Source: Paraburkholderia megapolitana (lineage in GTDB: Bacteria > Pseudomonadota > Gammaproteobacteria > Burkholderiales > Burkholderiaceae). From it: a DNA stretch of 64,000 nucleotides. Each line of letters opens with the position of its first letter. The first letter of the stretch is position 1. The stretch lies in the NCBI RefSeq assembly GCF_007556815.1, contig NZ_CP041743.1, positions 1,550,001-1,614,000 on the forward strand, given 5' to 3'. Below the pieces are notes generated by a model that searched no databases, was not told the origin of the DNA, and saw only the letters and a program-made list of their open reading frames with translations. Positions 1 through 7,149 of the stretch are shown here, in pieces. Both the position numbers and the translations under genes were made by a program.

Positions 1-706
<706 letters not shown>

Positions 707-743
707 TCGTACGCGGCGTCTATCAGCGATAACGCCACGCACC

Positions 744-797
744 AGGGACCTCCCGGTCGTTTTGCGCAAGCAGAGCGATCCACGGAGGTCCCTTTTT
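744..797 (+). terminator. Rho-independent terminator of rpoD
   Basis: A 10-bp perfect stem, AGGGACCTCC (744-753) with GGAGGTCCCT (784-793), encloses a 30-base loop and runs into a T5 tract at 793-797. It lies 38 bases after the rpoD stop. Confidence 0.8.
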
Positions 798-828
798 CAT
801 GTAAGATGTCGCGCAGTCTATGAACACA

Positions 829-852
829 GACCCGGACTCAACCGGGTCTTTT
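829..852 (+). terminator. Second hairpin terminator just before the tRNA
   Basis: GACCCGG (829-835) pairs with CCGGGTC (842-848) around a 6-base loop, followed by TTTT. It ends only 6 bases before the mature 5' end of the tRNA. If it works as a terminator, the tRNA needs its own promoter inside the hairpin; otherwise it may be a processing or attenuation hairpin. No convincing -35/-10 pair is visible between 798 and 828. Confidence 0.55.
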
Positions 853-858
853 CGTTTC

Positions 859-946
859 GGGCCGGACGCCGTGCTGGTTGCAGGCAGCGGACTCATAATC
901 CGCCTCAGAAATGACACCGTGGGTTCGAATCCCACCCGGCCCACCA
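859..946 (+). tRNA. tRNA with CAU anticodon and a class II-like variable arm
   Basis: The acceptor stem GGGCCGG (859-865) pairs fully with CCGGCCC (936-942), followed by discriminator A943 and an encoded CCA. The anticodon stem GCGGA/TCCGC (887-891/899-903) holds the loop CTCATAA, so the anticodon is CAU. The T arm is GTGGG-TTCGAAT-CCCAC (919-935). The variable region 904-918 is 15 bases and can form TCA-GAAA-TGA, as in Leu/Ser/Tyr class II tRNAs, whereas normal Met and Ile2 tRNAs have 4-5 bases there. The D arm (GCC 868-870/GGC 883-885) is also odd: position 8 is A and the position-14 equivalent is T, the reverse of the usual U8-A14. The anticodon arm matches what I recall of tRNA-Ile2(CAU). 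Amino acid identity is not assigned. Confidence 0.8.
927..945 (+). repeat. tRNA 3' end, possible island attachment site (left)
   Basis: GAATCCCACCCGGCCCACC at the tRNA 3' end matches 16 of 19 bases of 5772-5790 (mismatches at repeat positions 9, 15 and 18), in the same orientation. tRNA 3' ends are common targets of tyrosine integrases. No integrase gene is seen between the two copies, so this would be an old, eroded insertion. Confidence 0.35.
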
Positions 947-1119
947 CACACAGTTTCCGCACGATCCCAGACGTTCTGTCTGAATCTCCCAGGTTTCTGT
1001 TGGACAATTCCTCACACTCAAGATTGACTTGCTCGCCCCGGCCGCCCTATCGCAACACAACCGATGGAACTGCACCTGGCGACCGATAATAGCGGCTGCA
1101 CCATTTTTAGGGCTCCACC

Positions 1120-3324
1120 ATGGAAATTAAAGTCAACTTTCTCGACAAGCTACGTCTTGAAGCCAAGTTCGATGACTTCACGGTGGTGGCCGACCAGCCT
1201 ATCCGCTACAAAGGCGATGGCTCGGCGCCGGGGCCCTTCGATTATTTTCTGGCCTCATCGGCCTTGTGTGCAGCTTACTTTGTGAAGCTGTACTGCGTAA
1301 CCCGCAATATTCCAACCGAAAATATCCGCCTGTCGCAGAACAATATTGTCGATCCGGAAAATCGGTACCAACAGATCTTCAAGATTCAGGTTGAGTTACC
1401 GCCGGATATCCTGGAAGCAGACCGCCGGGGTATCTTGCGCTCCATTGAGCGTTGTACGGTGAAGAAAGTGGTGCAGGCCGGACCCGAGTTTGTCATCGAA
1501 GAGGTAGAGAGCCTCGATGCCGATGCTCAGTCCTTGCTGACGTTGAAGCCGGCTTCCGACGTCAGCACCTATATTGTGGGCAAGGATCTGCCGTTGGAGC
1601 AAACCATCGCCAACATGTCGGGCAAGCTGGCGGACCTCGGCATGAAGATTGAAATCGCTTCGTGGCGCAATATCGTTCCCAATGTGTGGTCGCTGCATAT
1701 CCGCGATGCGCATTCGCCGATGTGTTTCACCAATGGCAAGGGAGCGACCAAAGAAAGCGCGTTGGCTTCGGCACTGGGAGAGTTTATCGAGCGCCTGAAT
1801 TGCAATCACTTCTATGGCGGTGCGTTCTGGGGCGAAGACATTGCCAATGCGGCGTTCGTACATTACCCGAACGAGCGCTGGTTCAAGCCTGGCCGCAAGG
1901 ATGCGCTGCCGGCCGAAATTCTGGATGCGTACAGCCTGGAAATTTATAACCCCGATGGCGAGTTGCGTGGCTCGCATCTGTACGACACCAATTCCGGCAA
2001 TACGCAGCGTGGTATCTGTTCGCTACCGTTTGTGCGGCAGTCGGACGGGGAAGTGGTGTATTTCCCGTCCAACCTGATCGAAAACCTGTTCGTCAGCAAT
2101 GGCATGAGTGCGGGTAATACGCTGGCCGAAGCGCAGGTGCAATGCCTGTCCGAAATTTTTGAGCGGGCGGTCAAGCGTGAAATTCTGGAAGGTGAAATCG
2201 CATTGCCTGATGTGCCGCACGAAGTGCTGGCGAAATATCCTGGCATTCTGGCCGGGATTCGAGGGTTGGAAGAGCAGGGCTTTCCGGTGCTGGTGAAGGA
2301 TGCGTCGCTGGGTGGGACTTATCCGCTGATGTGTGTGACCTTGATGAACCCGCGGACAGGCGGTGTCTTTGCCTCGTTTGGCGCTCACCCAAGCTTCGAG
2401 GTGGCGCTGGAACGAAGCCTGACGGAATTGCTACAGGGGCGCAGTTTTGAAGGCCTGAACGATTTGCCTCAGCCAACCTTTGTCAGTAACGCCGTGACTG
2501 AACCCAATAACTTTGTTGAGCACTTCATTGATTCCAGCGGTGTGGTGTCGTGGCGCTTTTTCAGCGCCAAAGCGAATTACGAGTTTGTCGAGTGGGATTT
2601 TTCTGGCCAGGGTGAAAACTCCAATGCCGAGGAAGCCGCAACGTTGTTCGGAATTCTCGAAGACATGGGCAAAGAAGTGTACATGGCGGTGTATGACCAA
2701 CTGGGTACCGTGGCCTGCCGGATTCTGGTACCCGGGTATTCGGAAGTTTACCCGGTAGAGGATTTGATCTGGGATAACACCAACAAGGCGTTGTTGTTCC
2801 GCGCCGATATCTTGAACCTGCATCGCCTCGACGATGCCGGTCTGGCAGCATTGCTTGAGCGGCTGGAGAACAGTGACCTCGATGAGCACTCCGATATCGC
2901 CACTTTGATCGGCATCGAATTTGACGAGAATACGAACTGGGGGCAGCTAACCGTTCTCGAATTGAAGTTGCTGATTCATCTCGCCTTGCAGCAATTTGAG
3001 GCGGCGCAAGAGCTGGTGGGTGCGTTCCTGCAGTACAACGGCAACACGGTCGAGCGCGGATTGTTTTACCAGGCCTTGAACGTGGTGCTGGAGGTGCTGC
3101 TCAATGACGACCTGGAACTGGACGACTACGCGGTCAACTTCCGTCGTATGTTTGGCAACGCCCGGATGGACGCGGCAATGGGATCAGTGGACGGCAGCGT
3201 GCGTTTCTATGGGCTCACGCCAACGAGTATGAAACTGGAAGGTCTCGACAGGCACCACCGCCTGATCGACAGTTACAGGAAACTGCATAAGGCGCGGGCC
3301 GATGTGGCCGCTACAGCGGGTTAG
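1120..3324 (+). CDS. OsmC/YcaO domain fusion protein
   Basis: A 734-residue fusion. Residues about 1-135 are OsmC-like, with the family's two-cysteine pattern (C50 in ASSALC and C112 in ERCTVKK), suggesting a peroxide- or thiol-reactive module. Residues about 165-570 are a YcaO ATP-grasp-like domain with the acidic helices ESALASALGEFIERLNC and EAQVQCLSEIFERAVKREI that hold Mg-ATP in this family. The last ~150 residues look helical (TPR-like) as in E. coli YcaO, and the azoline-type PxPxP tail is absent. YcaO enzymes activate amide carbonyls; the E. coli-type YcaO has been linked to RimO-dependent beta-methylthiolation of ribosomal protein S12. No precursor peptide, RimO or docking partner is adjacent. 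Third codon positions look AT-richer than in neighbours, consistent with transfer. Confidence 0.85.
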   Translation: MEIKVNFLDKLRLEAKFDDFTVVADQPIRYKGDGSAPGPFDYFLASSALCAAYFVKLYCVTRNIPTENIRLSQNNIVDPENRYQQIFKIQVELPPDILEADRRGILRSIERCTVKKVVQAGPEFVIEEVESLDADAQSLLTLKPASDVSTYIVGKDLPLEQTIANMSGKLADLGMKIEIASWRNIVPNVWSLHIRDAHSPMCFTNGKGATKESALASALGEFIERLNCNHFYGGAFWGEDIANAAFVHYPNERWFKPGRKDALPAEILDAYSLEIYNPDGELRGSHLYDTNSGNTQRGICSLPFVRQSDGEVVYFPSNLIENLFVSNGMSAGNTLAEAQVQCLSEIFERAVKREILEGEIALPDVPHEVLAKYPGILAGIRGLEEQGFPVLVKDASLGGTYPLMCVTLMNPRTGGVFASFGAHPSFEVALERSLTELLQGRSFEGLNDLPQPTFVSNAVTEPNNFVEHFIDSSGVVSWRFFSAKANYEFVEWDFSGQGENSNAEEAATLFGILEDMGKEVYMAVYDQLGTVACRILVPGYSEVYPVEDLIWDNTNKALLFRADILNLHRLDDAGLAALLERLENSDLDEHSDIATLIGIEFDENTNWGQLTVLELKLLIHLALQQFEAAQELVGAFLQYNGNTVERGLFYQALNVVLEVLLNDDLELDDYAVNFRRMFGNARMDAAMGSVDGSVRFYGLTPTSMKLEGLDRHHRLIDSYRKLHKARADVAATAG

Positions 3325-3761
3325 GTCGACGAGTCATGGCTGGATGGGATGATGCGGCTCATCCCCCAGCCCGGCGTGCATCAGCGTCGATGGCCAGATA
3401 CGAATGACCGGTCCGATGTGTCGGCCCGGTTATCGACAGGTGAGAGCGGCAGAGACGAGATTTGCCTGCGGACTGTATTTTCGCCGGGCTCCATCGATAC
3501 CAGCTTTCCGCGCGGTTGTTCACCCACGCACCAGCCTTCACGAACACATCCTTCACACTACTCATCTCAAGCGCCTCCGCTTACTGGCTCTCTATTTCAT
3601 TTTTAGCACATCTTGATAATGTCTTCTTGATTGGGATTAAATATTACTGCTAGACTCCGCCGCAATAGTGAGTGAGAGCACGCGTGCAGCGATTCACACG
3701 TCTGAGTTCGTCATAAAAAAGAAATCAATCAAAGAAACACCGCGCGATCCCGGGGAATTCC
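3325..3761. other. Non-coding, AT-rich decayed stretch
   Basis: No intact gene is convincing here. The right half, especially about 3590-3740, is clearly AT-rich compared with the rest of the window. It holds only a short minus-strand ORF with a good ribosome binding site. I read the stretch as decayed accessory DNA. Confidence 0.5.
3359..3565 (-). pseudogene. Short ORF, possibly the start of a broken gene
   Basis: A 68-codon minus-strand ORF starts MSSVKDVFVKAGAWVNNRAE and is preceded by a strong GGAGG nine bases before the ATG. After about residue 30 the sequence becomes low-complexity and Arg/His-rich, as expected downstream of a frameshift. I do not recognise the family. It sits beside other apparent remnants (3762-4138), so a truncated gene is likelier than a functional small protein. 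Confidence 0.25.
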
Positions 3762-3932
3762 ATGCATCTCGATCTGGCGTCAAGAATAATGAGCAACCTG
3801 CTCTGGACGGGTTTTATTGTCTGCGCGCCAGTTTTAGGATTGACGACGCTAATAGGCCGGTTAGTCAGTATCTCGCGTGAGCTTATGCAGTATTCAACCC
3901 GATCGCGGTCTGACATTCCTTTCATGTTCTGA
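3762..3932 (+). pseudogene. 56-residue fragment resembling FliQ/SctS export-gate protein
   Basis: The ORF (starting MHLDLASRIMSNLLW, ending SDIPFMF) carries one hydrophobic helix with a proline near its start followed by LTTLIGRLVSISRELMQ. This is the pattern of the first membrane helix and following amphipathic stretch of FliQ and the type III secretion protein SctS (compare APLLLAALxxGLVxSxxQAxTQ). Those proteins are about 85-90 residues with two helices; the second is missing because the frame stops at 3930-3932. No other export-apparatus gene is in the window. The match is by eye and weak; it could be an unrelated membrane peptide. Confidence 0.3.
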
Positions 3933-4138
3933 CTGCGATTGTTCCAGCCAAAGTCTGTTCCCTCTATATCGCGCCTGGGTCATGGCCGTCGGCTACCTGT
4001 GACGCCTTTCGACTGGCACGGAGTTGCCGCCAATGCGATTGCTGAGGACATTGCGAATGAAGTGCGTCAGACCGCTATGGGCAAGTGGGCAATATAGTCG
4101 CGCAGCAGGCGGCGGACCGTGCAGCAAAGAACTTTTAG
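3933..4138 (+). pseudogene. C-terminal gene remnant broken by an 8-bp tandem duplication
   Basis: Frame 4005 reads PFDWHGVAANAIAEDIANEV RQTAMG and then stops at 4095-4097. TGGGCAAG (4078-4085) is directly followed by TGGGCAAT (4086-4093). Deleting one copy restores the frame through MGNIVAQQAADRAAKNF to a stop at 4136-4138. The restored tail is alanine-rich and helical, as in many secreted or envelope proteins. Upstream the frame is open only back to 3933. The original family is not recognised. It ends 24 bases before the lipoprotein gene at 4163 and may once have been its operon partner. Confidence 0.4.
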
Positions 4139-4162
4139 ACATCAGCGAGGGGAAAACCTGTT

Positions 4163-5050
4163 ATGTACCAACTGCGACTCGGCGCAATACTTTCCATTGC
4201 GCTGCTGCTAGGCGCTTGTGCCGCCCCGATGCGTTCTAGTCTCACACCCGAACAGCGCGGCAAGATTACGGAACTCACGGCTTACGTGGTCGTGGTACAG
4301 GACGAAGTGATCGCCGCCGTGCATCCGTCTAATGTGAGCGCCGCGCTCGGTGGGGGCCTTATCGGCGCCATCATCGACGTCAACGTGACGAACTACCGCG
4401 TGAACGAATCGCAGGAGGCGCTCGGGCCCTTCTACGCCGCGATCGAGGACGTAGACTATCGAAAGGAGTTCGACGATTCAATCGAGCGTGGACTGGCGGC
4501 CTATCCGATCAAGGTGGGTAAGTTCACTACGACGCCGCGCGCCTTGTCGGACGACAAGCTCGCCCAGTTGCGCAACGACTTGCAGCCGGGCCAGGCACTG
4601 CTGGTCATCATCCCGCAATACTCGCTGAGCATGGACTTCCGCAGCTTCGATTCAGAGTCGGTAGTGACGGTCTGGCTCAAGTCCGATGCCTCGAACTCGC
4701 GAATACCTAGCCAGCGCGGCGTGCTGCACTACCAGTCGGCACCCATAGGTCCGGGCGGGAAGGAATCGCTTGCTCAATGGGGCGCACAGAACGCGACCGC
4801 CTTCCGCGACGCGATGCGTGAGTCGATCTCGGAAAATATCCGGATGGTGATGCTCGACATCGACGTTGGTTCGATGACCTCGGAGCAGCGCCAGGATCTT
4901 AAGTCCTTCGTGTTCAACACGGGTGCAGGCGACGGCAAGATCAAGGGCAACGTGCTGAAGGCAGGTAACGGACGGGTAATCCTGCTGGGTACTGACGAGA
5001 AGATCTATTCGTTGCCTGACCCGGGCAGCGTTTCCACGGCCTCGCAATGA
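4163..5050 (+). CDS. Predicted lipoprotein of unknown function
   Basis: A 295-residue protein with a lipoprotein signal peptide: positively charged start, hydrophobic core and lipobox LLGAC with Cys19. It is therefore probably anchored in the outer membrane facing the periplasm. Residue +2 after Cys is Ala, so inner-membrane retention by the Asp+2 rule is not expected. A short Gly-rich hydrophobic segment (ALGGGLIGAIID, about 62-73) follows. The rest looks like a soluble mixed alpha/beta domain. I do not recognise a family. It overlaps the next gene by 4 bases (ATGA), so the two are translationally coupled and probably act together. Confidence 0.75.
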   Translation: MYQLRLGAILSIALLLGACAAPMRSSLTPEQRGKITELTAYVVVVQDEVIAAVHPSNVSAALGGGLIGAIIDVNVTNYRVNESQEALGPFYAAIEDVDYRKEFDDSIERGLAAYPIKVGKFTTTPRALSDDKLAQLRNDLQPGQALLVIIPQYSLSMDFRSFDSESVVTVWLKSDASNSRIPSQRGVLHYQSAPIGPGGKESLAQWGAQNATAFRDAMRESISENIRMVMLDIDVGSMTSEQRQDLKSFVFNTGAGDGKIKGNVLKAGNGRVILLGTDEKIYSLPDPGSVSTASQ

Positions 5051-5742
5051 CTCGGTGCATAGATATGTACAAGACTACAACGATGATCGTCGGCCTCACT
5101 GCCGCCCTGCTGTGTAACACCGTCGTCCTCTCCGCGGAGGTCGGCGCCTCCGACTCCGAATCGGGCGGTCGGGTCACCATGAAGTACGACGTTGACGACA
5201 GCGAGGTGGACACGATGTCTTCCTTCCACGCTAGCAGCGCGTGCGCGGTGCACGTTGTGCCCACCTCGGACGCTCGACAGAACAAGGAGACTATCGGTCA
5301 GTTTGTTAGCGGCGCACTGCTGGTTGACGACATCGGCCCCTGGATGACCGAGGGTCTAGGACACCTGAAGGACTTCGGTTACACGGTTTCCGCGGCCTCC
5401 GCCAACGCTCCGCCTGCCGCAGACGGTGTGACGATCCGCACCAGCGTGACGCGCGCCTACACCTGGCAGATTGGCATGAAGCTCTTCAGCATGGTGGCAG
5501 TCAAGGTCGAATTCGACGACCACAATGGCGTACTGCAACAGAAATACTATCGCTCCCACGGCGATAAGACCAACATGTGGGGCGCAAAGGCCGAGTACGT
5601 CGACACGCTCAACTATGCGCTGAACAATCTACTGCCGTTCGTTGCGCGCGACCTGCAATCCCTCTGCAAGGGCGAGAGGGTCGACAGCTACACCTACGCA
5701 GGGCCGGACGGTTTGCCGAAAGCATCGGACGAAGCGAAGTAG
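5047..5742 (+). CDS. Exported protein of unknown function, coupled to the lipoprotein
   Basis: The frame from 5047 gives 231 residues and overlaps the upstream lipoprotein stop by 4 bases. An alternative start at 5065 (MYKTTTMIVGLTAALLCN) would give a cleaner signal peptide; neither has a strong ribosome binding site. After the predicted cleavage near VLSAEVGA the protein is a soluble domain with Cys residues (SACAVHV, and QSLCKGE near the end) that could form a disulfide in the periplasm. No family recognised. A perfect 15-bp hairpin (5767-5805) and a T-tailed terminator (5837-5866) end the unit. Confidence 0.7.
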   Translation: MTRCIDMYKTTTMIVGLTAALLCNTVVLSAEVGASDSESGGRVTMKYDVDDSEVDTMSSFHASSACAVHVVPTSDARQNKETIGQFVSGALLVDDIGPWMTEGLGHLKDFGYTVSAASANAPPAADGVTIRTSVTRAYTWQIGMKLFSMVAVKVEFDDHNGVLQQKYYRSHGDKTNMWGAKAEYVDTLNYALNNLLPFVARDLQSLCKGERVDSYTYAGPDGLPKASDEAK

Positions 5743-5766
5743 GTCCGCTTCGCGCAGTACGGCATC

Positions 5767-5805
5767 AATGTGAATCCCATCCGGCACATCGATGGGATTC
5801 ACATT
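5767..5805 (+). repeat. Perfect 15-bp hairpin holding a degenerate tRNA 3' end copy
   Basis: AATGTGAATCCCATC (5767-5781) and GATGGGATTCACATT (5791-5805) are exact inverted repeats around a 9-base loop. There is no T tract. Bases 5772-5790 match the tRNA 3' end (927-945) at 16 of 19 positions, so this could mark the right border of an old tRNA-inserted island. It may equally be an mRNA-stabilising hairpin. Confidence 0.45.
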
Positions 5806-5836
5806 GGCTTCCGGGGTAGTCCGGTAGTGACTCGCC

Positions 5837-5866
5837 AACCCGCTTACAGCGGGTTTTTCGTTTTTT
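5837..5866 (+). terminator. Rho-independent terminator
   Basis: AACCCGCT (5837-5844) pairs with AGCGGGTT (5848-5855) around TAC, followed by TTTCGTTTTTT. It ends the two-gene lipoprotein unit. Confidence 0.8.
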
Positions 5867-5953
5867 GTAGTGTCTAGAATAGAATCCCGCAATCAGGATG
5901 ACGTGCGTTTCACCTGATTTCGTCTACTGCCGCGATCCGGCCAGTAGGCACCC

Positions 5954-5976
5954 GATTGCAAAGCAATCACTTTGCA
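5954..5976 (+). promoter_or_regulatory. Overlapping inverted repeats upstream of the amino acid dehydrogenase
   Basis: GATTGC-AAA-GCAATC (5954-5968) overlaps TGCAAAG-caatca-CTTTGCA (5957-5976). The pair lies 37-59 bases before the chosen start codon, a typical place for a transcription factor site. The factor is unknown. Confidence 0.35.
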
Positions 5977-6012
5977 CACAATCGCACACCTACTCAAAAG
6001 GAAGGAATATTG

Positions 6013-7086
6013 ATGGACCGTCTTAGCACTACAACTGCCGAAACACTTTTCGGTATCAATGGCGAATCCGCACACGAACGCGTCGTGCTCGCCACTGATG
6101 CACCCTCCGGCTTGCAAGCCATCATTGCGGTCTACAGCACGGCCCGCGGCCCCTCATTCGGCGGTTGCCGTTATTGGCAGTACGCAGGGGACCACGAGGC
6201 GCTTAATGATGCATTGCGTCTTTCGCAGGGTATGGCTTTCAAGAACGCCCTCGCTGACCTGCCATTCGGCGGCGGTAAGGCCGTCATTGTCAGAAGCGGT
6301 GAATCGCTTGATCGCGCTGCACTATTCCGCGCATTCGGCCGGCTTGTTCAATCGCTCAACGGTATCTACATCACCGCAGAGGACGTCGGCACCACTGCCG
6401 ACGACATGCGCGCGGTACAAAGCGAAACGCAGTATGTAAGTGGCATTCCGCGCGCGGGTGAAGTGTATGGCGGCAATCCGTCGCCTCGTACAGCGTATGG
6501 CGTGTTCGTCGGACTGCTTTCGGCAGTTGACGTGGCCCTCGGACGCAAGACGCTCGATGGCGTATCGGTCGCCGTACAAGGGCTCGGTTCGGTCGGTTGG
6601 GATTTGTGCGAGCGCCTGCATCGGGCTGGCGCGCAGCTGATTGTGGCGGACATCGACGCCACCAGGACCACTCGTGCGCGGGAGTTGTTCAACGCCCGCG
6701 TTGTGGAAACAGCACAGATCGTCGATATCGAGGCCGATGTCTTCGCGCCGTGCGCACTCGGTGGTTCGATCACCAGGGCGGTCGCTGCGCAGTGCCGCTT
6801 CAAGGTGATCGCGGGAGGTGCGAATAATCAGTTGATGTCACTTGCCGAAGGCGATGTGCTGCATCAGCGCGGTATTTTCTATACACCGGATTTTCTTGTG
6901 AACGCAGGCGGCATCATCAGTTGTGTGCGCGAATATCTGGGTTCCGCAGATGAGCAGGCGGTGCTGACCGAAATCGCCGCGATCGGTCCGCGCGTGCTGG
7001 AACTGGCCGATCGAGTGAAAGCGACCGGCATTGCGCCAGCGCGTGCAGCAGTGACGTGGGCACGCCAGAAAATGACTGCGCAGTAG
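6013..7086 (+). CDS. ldh: Leucine-type (Glu/Leu/Phe/Val) amino acid dehydrogenase
   Basis: NAD-dependent oxidative deamination of a branched-chain or aromatic amino acid to its 2-oxo acid. The start at 6013 follows an AAGGAA site and gives 357 residues, close to leucine dehydrogenases (about 365). The N-terminal catalytic domain has the substrate-binding region GGCRYW and the catalytic-lysine motif FGGGKAV. The Rossmann motif GLGSVGWDL precedes the dinucleotide acid ADID. The C-terminal NAGGIIS is typical of the Leu/Phe/Val subfamily and unlike hexameric glutamate dehydrogenases. Leucine, valine and phenylalanine cannot be told apart by eye. The gene appears to be monocistronic, between a terminator and a convergent efflux gene. 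Confidence 0.85.
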   Translation: MDRLSTTTAETLFGINGESAHERVVLATDAPSGLQAIIAVYSTARGPSFGGCRYWQYAGDHEALNDALRLSQGMAFKNALADLPFGGGKAVIVRSGESLDRAALFRAFGRLVQSLNGIYITAEDVGTTADDMRAVQSETQYVSGIPRAGEVYGGNPSPRTAYGVFVGLLSAVDVALGRKTLDGVSVAVQGLGSVGWDLCERLHRAGAQLIVADIDATRTTRARELFNARVVETAQIVDIEADVFAPCALGGSITRAVAAQCRFKVIAGGANNQLMSLAEGDVLHQRGIFYTPDFLVNAGGIISCVREYLGSADEQAVLTEIAAIGPRVLELADRVKATGIAPARAAVTWARQKMTAQ

Positions 7087-7098
7087 TCATCATGCGTC

Positions 7099-7127
7099 GG
7101 ACCCTTCCGCATCCGCGAGGAGGGTCC
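7099..7127. terminator. Hairpin between convergent genes
   Basis: GGACCCT (7099-7105) pairs with AGGGTCC (7121-7127), and a second small stem CCTCG/CGAGG follows at about 7126-7136. There is no clear T tract. It sits between the convergent ldh and efflux genes and may stop both. Confidence 0.4.
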
Positions 7128-7149
7128 TCGACGAGGCGGCCGTCGCAAC

